Source of the DNA: UBA11591 sp040220895
GTDB lineage: Bacteria > Bacteroidota > Bacteroidia > Flavobacteriales_E > Vicingaceae
Assembly: GCA_040220895.1 (NCBI GenBank)
Contig: JAVJVY010000017.1
Coordinates: forward strand, 1 to 64,000
Length of the DNA stretch: 64,000 bases
Direction of reading: 5' to 3'
Part shown: positions 27,974 through 36,255 of the stretch, piece after piece
Numbering within the stretch: the stretch's first letter is position 1
Layout of the letters: every line of letters starts with the position of its first letter
The notes under the pieces: model-generated
What the model saw: the letters and a program-made list of their open reading frames with translations, nothing else
What the model was told of the DNA's origin: nothing
Databases searched by the model: none
Made by a program: the position numbers and the translations under genes

Positions 27974-28962
27974 TGCATATCCGGATTATCGAGAAAGTTA
28001 ATCACTTTTTCGACCATATTGGCCGATCCTATGTAGATCGGACATCGTTGATGAAGCCCCTCGACCTGTAAGTCCAGGATGCGCTCCAGCCCAGTGCTGG
28101 CCTTTCCACCTGCATTTTCAGCTAAAAATGCCATGGGCATACATTCGTAAAGCAAGCGCAGTTTTCCGTTGGGTGAAGAAGTTGTGGGCGGATAAAGAAA
28201 AAGTCCACCCTTAAGAAAGTTGCGATGAATGTCGGCAACCATGGAACCGATGTATCGAGCCGAATAAGGACTTCCTAGATCGGTTTGATCTGACTTGCAC
28301 CAGCCGATATAGCGCTTCAATCCTTGGTGAAAGCTAGAATAATTTCCCTCATTGATGCTGAATATTCTGCCGCTTTTAGGTATGAGTATGTCGGCGTGTG
28401 TCAGGTAGAAAGTACTCTCATCGGGGTTCAATGTGAAAGCGTTTAAGCCATTTCCCGTTGACATGACCATCATGGTTGATGTTCCGTAAATTACGTACCC
28501 TGCGGCAAGCTGCTTGTCACCGGCCTGAAAAAAATCCTTCACAGATACTTCTTTGGATTGATCTACACGCCTGAATATGGTAAATATGGTTCCGATCGAG
28601 ACATTAACATCTATATTGGAAGAACCATCCAATGGGTCAAAGGCAATGACATAAGGAGCACTTTTAGAGCCCTCGAAAATGACGATTTCCTCATTCTCTT
28701 CTGATGCCGCGGCTGCAAAAAGACCACTGTTTCCAAGTGATTTAATAAGGATCTCATCAGCCAGGACATCCAACTTTTGTTGCACTTCTCCTTGTATGTT
28801 TTCGGCCCCGGCTGAACCCAACACGTCTAGAATTCCAGCTCGCATAACCTTGGCGCTTATCTTCACGGCAGCTCGGGCCACCGATTCAAACATGGTATTG
28901 AGATCAGATGCGTCACATGGCAATATGACCTGACTTTCTATAAATTCACTGAGTTTTTGCAT
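27970..28962 (-). CDS. fbp: class 1 fructose-1,6-bisphosphatase
   Basis: A 330-residue cytoplasmic enzyme that removes the 1-phosphate from fructose 1,6-bisphosphate in gluconeogenesis. The metal-binding signature DPLDGSSNIDVN is intact (Asp109 and Asp112), as are SEENEE (~95), GTIFTIFRR and the C-terminal active-site segment KLRLLYECMPMAFLAENAGG. The length is normal. The upstream region to 29067 is shared with the divergent acetyltransferase gene. Confidence 0.96.
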   Translation of the reverse strand: MQKLSEFIESQVILPCDASDLNTMFESVARAAVKISAKVMRAGILDVLGSAGAENIQGEVQQKLDVLADEILIKSLGNSGLFAAAASEENEEIVIFEGSKSAPYVIAFDPLDGSSNIDVNVSIGTIFTIFRRVDQSKEVSVKDFFQAGDKQLAAGYVIYGTSTMMVMSTGNGLNAFTLNPDESTFYLTHADILIPKSGRIFSINEGNYSSFHQGLKRYIGWCKSDQTDLGSPYSARYIGSMVADIHRNFLKGGLFLYPPTTSSPNGKLRLLYECMPMAFLAENAGGKASTGLERILDLQVEGLHQRCPIYIGSANMVEKVINFLDNPDMQ

Positions 28963-29054
28963 TTGGCAGACGGTGATGAAAGATTCTGCAAATATCGTAA
29001 TTCCATGTTGATGAATCGCTTACATTGTTGCTTCAATTTAGCCTGAATATGCCC

Positions 29055-29062
29055 TACATTTG
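29055..29062 (+). promoter_or_regulatory. -7 element just before the GNAT gene
   Basis: TACATTTG at 29055-29062 matches TAnnTTTG exactly and ends 5 bases before the ATG at 29068. Transcription would start at or beside the ATG, so the mRNA is probably leaderless. Confidence 0.45.
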
Positions 29063-29067
29063 CCATC

Positions 29068-29547
29068 ATGTCTGAATTGATAATCCGACCGGCCAGAAAA
29101 GAAGACATCCGTGGCATGCTCAAGTTGATCAAAGAGCTGGCAGAATTTGAACACGGCCTTAATCAAGTCACGGTGACCGAAGATGAATTGTTAAAAGACG
29201 GTTTCGGCGCGAATCCTATTTATCAATGCATTGTCGCTGAAGCAGGCACTCAGCTAAGCGGGATTGCTGTTTATTTTTATTCCTACAGTACCTGGAACGG
29301 CAAATGCCTGTATCTAGAGGACTTGATTGTCTCTAAGGACAGCAGGTTTGGTGGGGTAGGCAGTAAGTTAATGACCGAGCTTATAAGAATAGCTCAGAAG
29401 GAAAAAGTCAAACGAATGTCATGGCAAGTACTGGACTGGAATTTGGATGCTCAGGATTTTTATAGAAAATTTGAGGCACAGCTTGATTCCGAATGGTTGA
29501 ATGGTCGACTTGATGAGGATCAGATAAATAATTTTAAGACGGAATGA
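29068..29547 (+). CDS. GNAT-family N-acetyltransferase (diamine acetyltransferase-like)
   Basis: A 159-residue cytoplasmic acetyltransferase. It resembles the SAT1/diamine N-acetyltransferase subgroup: N-terminal LIIRPARKEDIRGMLKLIKELAEFE, LYLEDLIVSKDSRFGGVGSKLMTEL (the acetyl-CoA pyrophosphate-binding R/Q-x-x-G-x-G/A loop appears here as RFGGVG) and the C-terminal VLDWNLDAQDFYRKF. Members acetylate polyamines, thialysine or similar primary amines with acetyl-CoA; the substrate here is inferred only from family resemblance. The stop overlaps the aspartate kinase start as ATGA, so translation is probably coupled. Confidence 0.85.
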   Translation: MSELIIRPARKEDIRGMLKLIKELAEFEHGLNQVTVTEDELLKDGFGANPIYQCIVAEAGTQLSGIAVYFYSYSTWNGKCLYLEDLIVSKDSRFGGVGSKLMTELIRIAQKEKVKRMSWQVLDWNLDAQDFYRKFEAQLDSEWLNGRLDEDQINNFKTE

Positions 29548-30815
29548 AGGTTTTTAAATTCGGAGGGGCATCCATTGTCGATGCTGACTCTTTTCAGAAT
29601 CTGCTCGACATTGTTACGTTGAACGTAGGCTATGAATTAATCATCGTAGTTTCGGCCATGGGTAAAACAACCAATGCCCTGGAAAAACTCACCTCTGATT
29701 TTTACTACAGCGATCGCGACATCAATTCAATGGTTCGGAAGGTAAAAAAGTACCATAACGAAATCGCCAATGAACTTTTTCCTGATCCCGATCACAAGGT
29801 TCACAAAGACCTAAGGATCATTTATGATCGCATTAAAAACAAGTGCATTTTACTCAAGCGGGATGAAGCCGTATATGATTTTCTATACGACCAGGTTGTC
29901 AGTGAAGGGGAGATGCTTTCTTCTTGCCTCGTCAGTCATTACCTGAATGAAAAAGGAATTTACAATATCTTACTAGATGCGAGTAAACTAATAAAAACCA
30001 ACAACAATTACCGCGATGCTTCGGTCAATTGGAAGGCCAGTACCGAAGAAATTCGAAAGGCCGCTTTGTTTCAGGAAAACAGTGCATACGTCACCCAGGG
30101 CTTCATCGGGTCTTGCGAACAGGGCCATTCCACGACCCTTGGTCGGGAAGGTTCAGATTTTAGTGCAGCGGTATTTGCACATGCACTGGATGCCACCGAA
30201 GTGGTGATATGGAAAGATGTTCCCGGTTTACTCAATGCAGACCCCAAGTACTTTTCCAATACGGTCAAATTAGATAACATTTCTTACCATGAGGCCGTGG
30301 AACTAGCCTATTACGGAGCGTCTGTCATTCATCCCAAAACCATTAAACCACTTCAAAACAAGGCCATTCCGCTATACGTTAAGTCCTTTAAGGCTCCGGG
30401 TGAAGCGGGAAGTGTCATCAACGAAACTTCTGACGACGATTCACTTCTTCCTTCGTATATATTCAAAACGGATCAGGTCCTGCTCAGTGTCACAACGCGC
30501 GATTATTCCTTCATTTCAGAAAAAAACCTGGGGGAACTCTTCAATACCTTTGCCAAATTGAATTTGAAGATTGACTTGATGGAAAATTCGGCCATCAGTT
30601 TTTCTGCTTGTTTCAAATACGATGAATACAAACTCGAAGCCCTTGTCAAAGCACTGAATAAAAATTATAAAGTGCTTTACAACAAAGGCCTGGAACTTAT
30701 GACGGTTCGCCACTACGACCAGGCCACCCTGGATCAACTGGTGCTAAACAAAGAAATTCTGGTTGAACAGAAAAGCCGGCACACTGCGCGTATGGTGATG
30801 AAGAATAAGGCGTAG
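29544..30815 (+). CDS. aspartate kinase (monofunctional)
   Basis: A 423-residue enzyme phosphorylating aspartate, the first step to lysine, threonine, methionine and diaminopimelate. It has N-terminal KFGGAS, the substrate region QGFIGSCEQGHSTTLGREGSDFSA and YYGASVIHPKTI. A C-terminal regulatory part (~300-423) has ACT-like strands such as VLLSVTTRDYSFISEKNLGELFNTF. There is no homoserine dehydrogenase domain. The divergent C-terminus makes it hard to predict which amino acid inhibits it. It is translated with the acetyltransferase gene through a 4-base overlap. Confidence 0.9.
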   Translation: MKVFKFGGASIVDADSFQNLLDIVTLNVGYELIIVVSAMGKTTNALEKLTSDFYYSDRDINSMVRKVKKYHNEIANELFPDPDHKVHKDLRIIYDRIKNKCILLKRDEAVYDFLYDQVVSEGEMLSSCLVSHYLNEKGIYNILLDASKLIKTNNNYRDASVNWKASTEEIRKAALFQENSAYVTQGFIGSCEQGHSTTLGREGSDFSAAVFAHALDATEVVIWKDVPGLLNADPKYFSNTVKLDNISYHEAVELAYYGASVIHPKTIKPLQNKAIPLYVKSFKAPGEAGSVINETSDDDSLLPSYIFKTDQVLLSVTTRDYSFISEKNLGELFNTFAKLNLKIDLMENSAISFSACFKYDEYKLEALVKALNKNYKVLYNKGLELMTVRHYDQATLDQLVLNKEILVEQKSRHTARMVMKNKA

Positions 30816-31021
30816 CCTTAATTTTCCGGGGAAACGGTTAATCGTGTAACTTATAGGAATTGGGGAAAGGGTTAAGAGGCAAAGGGATGAAAAGTCGTTC
30901 AGTCGTCGAGTCGTTGAGAACGATACACGAATAGATGCATCCACTAATATACAGAGAGCAATTGGTCAGTGGTGTGGAGCGAACAATTACACGCTTCCCC
31001 AGAATTGGACTTTAGACCCAT
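30816..31021. other. intergenic stretch with octamer repeats
   Basis: No gene or RNA is seen. It carries three near-identical tandem octamers at 30893-30916 (AGTCGTTC, AGTCGTCG, AGTCGTTG). The convergent M48 protease gene ends at 31022. Confidence 0.5.
30893..30916. repeat. three tandem octamers, AGTCGTNN type
   Basis: AGTCGTTC, AGTCGTCG and AGTCGTTG stand head to tail, followed by AG. Similar short tandem octamers occur between genes in some Bacteroidota; no function is known to me. Confidence 0.6.
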
Positions 31022-31810
31022 CTATGGCAAACTTGCCTTAAACGCCACGTACTGCCCAAGAGTTTCGGTTCCAGTGCAATTCTTGCCTGCTGCATAAGAC
31101 TCAATGTCGTTGACGCGATCCTTTGGATCTGGATGAGTTGAAAGAAACTCGGGTACAGGAGAAGAGCCGATCTTTCTAAAGAATTGGGCTGCGCCATCAG
31201 CTTTGTAAGTCGTTGGACATAGGTATTCAACGCTGAATTGATCGGCTTGACTTTCATCATTTCTGCCGTATTTTAACAGGGCCAGGTTTGCGGCCAGTGT
31301 TCCGATGATGCTCTGGTCGCCGCCCACAGCAGCCAGCAGGATGGAGATTCCGTATTGTTTTGTCATTTGACTGGTGGAATGTCGCTTGTCGGCATGGGCG
31401 ATCTCATGACCTAAAACACCGGCCAGTTCGTATTCATTGTCGAGGTATTTGATAATGCCGGTATATACATAAATAAAGCCCCCCGGAGCACAGAAGGCAT
31501 TTAGTGTTTCATCGTCCCTGATGATTCGAATGCGCCAATCAAATCGGTCTTTATAATAGACCTCCCCTGAATTAAGGATCTTGTTTCGGATTCGCTCCAT
31601 GTGCCCATAGGCCTCGGGATATGCCGCGGGGTCAAGCACGTCTATATCTGAACTATCCGATTCCAAATAATCGACCAATTGCTGGCCCAGTGCGATGTCC
31701 TGATTTACGGTGAAAATATTGAAACTTTCATCGTTCTCTTTCTTGTTGCAAGAATTAGAAAGAAACAGAATCACGCCCAGTGATCCGATGAGTCTGGCAG
31801 CAAATTTCAT
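31022..31810 (-). CDS. M48-family metalloprotease lipoprotein
   Basis: A 262-residue periplasmic zinc protease anchored as a lipoprotein (signal ending LSNSC, then NKKENDES). The zinc motif HEIAH is His135-Glu136 to His139, with ADKRHS after it. The downstream metal ligand lies in the conserved NDESQADQFSVEYL block. TGIIKYLDNEYELAGVLGHE is the usual helix before the active site. This resembles the BepA/LoiP-type loners that degrade misassembled outer-membrane proteins; the precise role is inferred. There are no obvious operon partners. Confidence 0.9.
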   Translation of the reverse strand: MKFAARLIGSLGVILFLSNSCNKKENDESFNIFTVNQDIALGQQLVDYLESDSSDIDVLDPAAYPEAYGHMERIRNKILNSGEVYYKDRFDWRIRIIRDDETLNAFCAPGGFIYVYTGIIKYLDNEYELAGVLGHEIAHADKRHSTSQMTKQYGISILLAAVGGDQSIIGTLAANLALLKYGRNDESQADQFSVEYLCPTTYKADGAAQFFRKIGSSPVPEFLSTHPDPKDRVNDIESYAAGKNCTGTETLGQYVAFKASLP

Positions 31811-31832
31811 GGCCTAAAAATACGAAACATAA

Positions 31833-31867
31833 GAAAAGCCTCCCACATTCCATGTAGAAGGCTTTTC
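31833..31867. terminator. hairpin terminator between two minus-strand genes
   Basis: GAAAAGCCT at 31833-31841 pairs exactly with AGGCTTTTC at 31859-31867, with a 17-base loop. It lies just past the stop of the lipoprotein gene at 31884 and ends that transcript before the protease gene starts at 31810. Confidence 0.65.
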
Positions 31868-31883
31868 ATTGAGAATGATTACG

Positions 31884-32642
31884 TTATTTTAAGGTAACAG
31901 ACTGTGTCACCACGGTTTCATTGACATAATAAAACTTCTTACCCTGATCTGAATAAAACGTGTAATTATACCCCGTGATCTGAGCGAAATTTTGCCCGGC
32001 GTTAAGAGTCCCCAATTCAGCCGCAGTAAAAGTGGAAGAATTGTTTCCTCCGGCCACGATGTGCAGAATACCGCCGATCATGAAAATAATGCTGTCGGCC
32101 CCGGATATGGAAGCACTTGAGAGCGTATAATCCATGCTGCGATCAATGGTTTTTTCACTGGTCAATTCATCGACTTCGGGAAAACCGTTGAAATTGGTTC
32201 TGTTGAAAGCGGGTATGTCCGTACTTCCGCTTACCGACCAGTCAACTTCGCCCAAAGAAAAATCGATTCCCTCGGTATTGGTAGGCCCCGGTGTATAGAC
32301 ATAGGAGTTGTTGTTCTGCTTTTTCAGATTTTCCGAATTGGCAGTTACGGTTCCTGCGTCCAAAAAAGTTTGGTCTTGGGGAGTATTGTAAAATACGGCA
32401 ACTGCAAGACCAAGGTCAAAGGGGACGGTTCCCACGAAAGGAACATTCTGGAAAGTTCGGGATTGAATACCCACCAATGTTCCACTGCCATCAATAAAAC
32501 CCGGAATGGGATTTTCAGGTGCTGCCGGTGGAGGTGTTGTTGGTGTAGTTGGAGTGGGTTCTTCGTCTTCTTTCTTGTCACAAGATGTAAAGACAATTGA
32601 CATGCTGAGCATTCCCATAATTGCGAGTCGGGAGTACTTCAT
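31884..32642 (-). CDS. lipoprotein of unknown function with proline-rich linker
   Basis: A 252-residue lipoprotein from the ATG at 32642. A longer frame opens at 32669, but the signal MKYSRLAIMGMLSMSIVFTSC fits the inner start better. After CDKKEDEEP comes a Thr/Pro linker (about residues 25-42), then a beta-rich domain with many Thr, Asn and Gly residues and no motif I recognise. The acidic +2 region fits a surface-exposed Bacteroidota lipoprotein. It is monocistronic, with its own promoter upstream and a terminator hairpin downstream. Confidence 0.7.
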   Translation of the reverse strand: MKYSRLAIMGMLSMSIVFTSCDKKEDEEPTPTTPTTPPPAAPENPIPGFIDGSGTLVGIQSRTFQNVPFVGTVPFDLGLAVAVFYNTPQDQTFLDAGTVTANSENLKKQNNNSYVYTPGPTNTEGIDFSLGEVDWSVSGSTDIPAFNRTNFNGFPEVDELTSEKTIDRSMDYTLSSASISGADSIIFMIGGILHIVAGGNNSSTFTAAELGTLNAGQNFAQITGYNYTFYSDQGKKFYYVNETVVTQSVTLK

Positions 32643-32692
32643 TTTTCGATGTGTGGTTGAAATCTTCATATAAAAGGCGGTTTAGTTTCGAC

Positions 32693-32722
32693 CAAATATA
32701 AAAAAAGCCCTTTTCTTACCAA
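32693..32722 (-). promoter_or_regulatory. promoter of the proline-rich lipoprotein gene
   Basis: Read on the minus strand: TTG (32722-32720), a 19-base spacer and TATATTTG (32700-32693), an exact TAnnTTTG. It overlaps the terminator hairpin of the gene upstream. Confidence 0.6.
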
Positions 32723-32730
32723 AAAAGGAC
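32701..32730 (-). terminator. terminator of the 2-hydroxyacid dehydrogenase gene
   Basis: On the minus strand CCTTTT and AAAAGG form a short stem followed by GCTTTTTTT, about 15 bases after the stop at 32745. The stem is AT-rich and weak, but the T-run is good. It shares bases with the next gene's promoter. Confidence 0.5.
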
Positions 32731-32744
32731 AATTATATCTTAAT

Positions 32745-33704
32745 TTATAAGTCCTTAGTTATTTCTCGCCACTTATGTATCTTTTGGTAAAGTATCACGC
32801 TGAGCTTATAATAAGACTCGTGAGTCCATCCCGCCACATGAGGTGATAAAATGGTTCGATCCGATTGAATGAGAAATTTAAGTGCTGAAGGGATATCATC
32901 CCGATGCAAACCTTCAAACGAATGTTTTTCGTATTCGAGTACGTCAAGGCATGCTCCTAAAACACTTTCAGACTTCATGGCTTCAACAAGGGCGGCCGTC
33001 TCCAATACCTTTCCTCTTGAAGTATTTATAAAAAAAATGGGTTTTTTAAAGGAGTCAAAAAAGTTCTTGCACGCCAGGTAATGGTTTTTGGTGTTGTAAG
33101 GAACGTGCAAGGAAATTATATCACAGGCATCGTAAAGATCGCGCATACTTGTTTCTTTCGCGAAAGCGTCGCCATAGTTGGCTAAGAATTTGTCATACAC
33201 CAGCACCTTGCAATCAAATCCACCAAGTGTTCTTGCAAAGGCCTTGCCCGTGTTTCCATATCCAATAATGCCTATCGTCTTGCCACTAATCTCCAAACCT
33301 CGGTTTTCTTCCCTTTTCCATTGCAGGGAACGAACTTCACTATCTCCTTTTAGTAGTTTGTTAAAAAGTGAGAGTAGCATGCCCAGCGTGTGCTCACCCA
33401 CGGCGTTTGCATTTCCCTCAGGACTGTTTATGCATTTGATACCGTTGCTTTCAGCAAAATTGACATCAATGTTTTCCAGTCCCGATCCCGAGCGAGCAAT
33501 AAATTTCAATTTAATAGCCTTAGAAAGAATTTGCTCGGTCAATACAAGCCTACTTCGAATTACCAGTCCCGTATAATCGTCGATGATTTCTTCCAGTTCG
33601 CTGGCAGTGCAATGGTAGTCATGAATACATTCATAACCATCCTGCGTCAGCTTTTCTTCAAGGACGGGGTGAACGGTATCAATAAACAGGACTTTATGAG
33701 CCAC
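32745..33704 (-). CDS. D-2-hydroxyacid dehydrogenase (phosphoglycerate dehydrogenase-like)
   Basis: A 319-residue NAD-dependent dehydrogenase. The Rossmann motif GIIGYGNTGKAFARTLGGF is at ~145-165. SGSGLENID carries the substrate-binding glycines, and NSPEGNANAVGEHTLGMLLS, NTSRGKVLETAALVEAM and the active-site HVAGWTHES near 290 are all present. This is the catalytic core of SerA-type enzymes, without the C-terminal ACT domain. It could oxidise 3-phosphoglycerate for serine synthesis, but short forms also act on other 2-hydroxy acids, and no serC is nearby to decide. mgtE ends 3 bases from its start, so the two may be co-transcribed. Confidence 0.85.
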   Translation of the reverse strand: MAHKVLFIDTVHPVLEEKLTQDGYECIHDYHCTASELEEIIDDYTGLVIRSRLVLTEQILSKAIKLKFIARSGSGLENIDVNFAESNGIKCINSPEGNANAVGEHTLGMLLSLFNKLLKGDSEVRSLQWKREENRGLEISGKTIGIIGYGNTGKAFARTLGGFDCKVLVYDKFLANYGDAFAKETSMRDLYDACDIISLHVPYNTKNHYLACKNFFDSFKKPIFFINTSRGKVLETAALVEAMKSESVLGACLDVLEYEKHSFEGLHRDDIPSALKFLIQSDRTILSPHVAGWTHESYYKLSVILYQKIHKWREITKDL

Positions 33705-33706
33705 AG

Positions 33707-35065
33707 TTAAAACATGGTGTAGATCACTCGCCCAATGAAGAAGTAAATGAACAGACCGAATATGTCATTCATGGTAGTAATGAAAGGGCCGGTAGCCAGG
33801 GCGGGGTCAATCTTGTACTTGTTCAATAACAAGGGCACTATCGTTCCGAAAACGGCTGCCAACATAATGACGCTTAGCAGTGATATGGATACCGTCATAC
33901 TTAACATGATCGATTCACTGAATACCAGGTTATATCCCAAGAGAATGACAGAACAAACCAAGCCATTGAGCAGAGCCACCATTAATTCTTTACCTAAGCG
34001 GCCAGCCACTGACGTTATTCTGAGCGATTTATTTGCCAGGGATTGCACGATTATGGCAGAAGATTGAACACCCACATTTCCAGCCATGGCCGCGATAAGC
34101 GGGATGAAGAAGGCCATTTCGGGGTTGATCTTGATCTCTTCTACGTACATGGCTATGACCCTTGCTCCAAGAATCCCCCCTAAAAGCCCGATCAAAAGCC
34201 AGGGCAGACGCGCCTTTGTGAGGAGTGCCAGGCGGTCGGTAAAGGTCACGTTTTGTGAAATACCACTGGCCAATTGATAGTCTTTTTCGGCCTCCTCGCG
34301 CATCACGTCTACAACATCATCGATGGTGATTCGTCCTATCAAGCGACCCAATTCGTCGACGACTGGCAGCACGACCAGGTCGTATTTTTCCATAATGGAA
34401 GCAACTTCTTCTGAATCGGCCGAAGCTCTGACTGAAATGATGTCTTTTTGATAAAGTGTTTCAATTCTGCTGCGCGGAGGGGCGAGCAAGAGTTTTTTCA
34501 GTGACAAGGTTCCCCTTAGCTTGCTGTCGTCGTCGACGACGTAAATGGTATAAATATTCTCAATGTTCTCGGCTTGCTTTCGCATTTCCCTCACGCACTT
34601 GGTAAGGGTCCAGTTCTCATTGACCTGGATCAATTCCTTGGCCATCAGTCCACCCGCGGTGTCCTCTTTATACCCTAAAAGATCAACAATGTCACTGGCC
34701 TGATCGACGTCTTCCAGATTGGAGATGACTTCATCCTTTAATTCTTCCGGCAATTCAGATATGACGTCTGCAGCGTCATCTGAATCCATGTTATCGATGA
34801 AGTATTTTGCAATTTCCTCAGAGCTCAATGTCGCCAGGTATTTTTCCCTGACGTCCTCCTCGAGTTCCATCAATGCATCCGCAGCTTTTTCAGCATCCAG
34901 GTATTGGAAGAACTGATTTAGCTCTTCAGGCTCTAATTCTCCTATGATCTCGGCAAGATCGGCCGGATAAAGATCATGGGTAAGCTCGACAGCCCGGAGT
35001 TCATCTTGCTCGTTAATGGCCTTTCTAAGGTCGCTCGTAAATTCTTTGGTGATTTTGAATTGCAT
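33707..35065 (-). CDS. mgtE: magnesium transporter MgtE
   Basis: A 452-residue Mg2+ channel. The N-terminal MgtE_N superhelix (~20-125, repeated AEIIGELEPEELNQFFQYLD-type helices) and the CBS pair (~140-260, TAGGLMAKELI and GRITIDDVVDVMREEAEKD) form the cytosolic magnesium sensor. Five membrane helices (~285-450) follow, with the family's AAMAGNVGVQSSAIIVQ pore region and the aspartate in PALATGPFITTMNDIFGL. High cytoplasmic Mg2+ closes the pore in known members. The next gene downstream starts 3 bases away. Confidence 0.95.
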   Translation of the reverse strand: MQFKITKEFTSDLRKAINEQDELRAVELTHDLYPADLAEIIGELEPEELNQFFQYLDAEKAADALMELEEDVREKYLATLSSEEIAKYFIDNMDSDDAADVISELPEELKDEVISNLEDVDQASDIVDLLGYKEDTAGGLMAKELIQVNENWTLTKCVREMRKQAENIENIYTIYVVDDDSKLRGTLSLKKLLLAPPRSRIETLYQKDIISVRASADSEEVASIMEKYDLVVLPVVDELGRLIGRITIDDVVDVMREEAEKDYQLASGISQNVTFTDRLALLTKARLPWLLIGLLGGILGARVIAMYVEEIKINPEMAFFIPLIAAMAGNVGVQSSAIIVQSLANKSLRITSVAGRLGKELMVALLNGLVCSVILLGYNLVFSESIMLSMTVSISLLSVIMLAAVFGTIVPLLLNKYKIDPALATGPFITTMNDIFGLFIYFFIGRVIYTMF

Positions 35066-35123
35066 GCTAATAGTTGCTCAACACAAAACTAATACAATTC
35101 TAAAGGATGCCTTGCAACAGATC

Positions 35124-35891
35124 TTATCCTGAATGAATAAGGTGATACAATTCTAGAAATTCACCCCATGAAAGTTCTTCCGGCCTGCGGCTCAGGTAGG
35201 GGTGGTCGGGCAAATCATTTTTAAGTGTTTTTAAGGTATTTCTCAGCTGCTTGCGGCGCTGGTTGAAGGCCGTTTTCACCAAATTGGTAAATCGCTTGAA
35301 GTCCGGAATATCTGGGCTAGCCTCTTTGCGAACCAAGGAAATAACACCTGATTTAACTCTTGGAGGCGGATAGAAGGCCCCTTCATTGACTGTAAATTCA
35401 TAGTTGACCTGGTACAATGCTTGAAGTAGAACGCTCAAAATTCCGTATTCTTTGCTGCCCGGGGGGCTACAGATACGGCGGGCCATTTCTCGCTGGAACA
35501 TTCCACTTACATCCTTAACGATCGATCTATTATTCAGGCAACTGAATAGGATTTGTGATGAAATGTTATAAGGAAAATTTCCTATGACAGAATACGTTTG
35601 CCCGTTAAAGATCTCTCTTAGATCCGTTTTTAAAAAATCCCCTTCTATGATCATGGCTTTGGGAAGTTGAAGCTCTTCTTTCAGGTAAGTCACGGATTCT
35701 CCGTCGATCTCGATCACCTTGAGTTCGATATCGGGATTTTTCAGAAGGCAATTCGTGAGAATGCCTTTTCCCGGACCGATCTCCAGAACGCGTTGAGGTT
35801 TTTCCCTGATATTTAAGGTATCTGCTATTCGACCGGCCGTATTTTGGTCAGTGAGGAAATGCTGGCCTAGATGTTTTTTAGGCCTTACCAC
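35124..35891 (-). CDS. rsmA: 16S rRNA dimethyladenosine transferase
   Basis: A 255-residue methyltransferase (KsgA/RsmA) that dimethylates two adenines in helix 45 of 16S rRNA during 30S maturation. It starts PKKHLGQHFLTD, with the SAM motif VLEIGPGKGILT (~40-52), acidic EID and the catalytic NFPYNISS (~110). A C-terminal RNA-binding part has FNQRRKQLRNTLK. The start is a GTG at 35891; the nearby ATG at 35898 is out of frame. It lies alone between a DUF4286 gene and mgtE, on the same strand. Confidence 0.95.
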   Translation of the reverse strand: MVRPKKHLGQHFLTDQNTAGRIADTLNIREKPQRVLEIGPGKGILTNCLLKNPDIELKVIEIDGESVTYLKEELQLPKAMIIEGDFLKTDLREIFNGQTYSVIGNFPYNISSQILFSCLNNRSIVKDVSGMFQREMARRICSPPGSKEYGILSVLLQALYQVNYEFTVNEGAFYPPPRVKSGVISLVRKEASPDIPDFKRFTNLVKTAFNQRRKQLRNTLKTLKNDLPDHPYLSRRPEELSWGEFLELYHLIHSG

Positions 35892-35938
35892 TTGACATAT
35901 AAAAAATCAGACATTTCAGCAATTAAACTTTCAAACCA

Positions 35939-36244
35939 TTAGACCGTCTCCATCAATGAACGGAAGGCAACAAACTTCCCCCCGTATTTATCTACCACTT
36001 CTTGTTTAAGTGCCGGGGCAAATTCTTTTTCATAGCGCTCAAAGGTTTTCATGTCGGGACAGTGGTATTGAATGGCATAGGTAATTCCTGTTTCGTCTTC
36101 GTGGCGCGTGATCAACCTGGAAATCACATGGGCTGAAAAGCAGCCGGTATTCAACACATCAGGTATGTGCCGGGTTTTCATATAGGTTAACCAGTTATCA
36201 GCTACTTCTTCTTCTACATTTATTGTGACGTTGTAAATGATCAT
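35939..36244 (-). CDS. DUF4286 family protein
   Basis: A 101-residue cytoplasmic protein beginning MIIYNVTINVEEEVADNWL, with MKTRHIPDVLNTGCF, YAIQYHCPDM and YEKEFAPALKQEVVDKYGGKFVAFRSLM. These are the standard blocks of DUF4286, a dimeric alpha/beta-barrel-like family found mainly in Bacteroidota. No activity is known to me. It follows the 610-residue TPR gene by 11 bases and is likely co-transcribed with it. Confidence 0.88.
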   Translation of the reverse strand: MIIYNVTINVEEEVADNWLTYMKTRHIPDVLNTGCFSAHVISRLITRHEDETGITYAIQYHCPDMKTFERYEKEFAPALKQEVVDKYGGKFVAFRSLMETV

Positions 36245-36255
36245 CGATACAAGTA

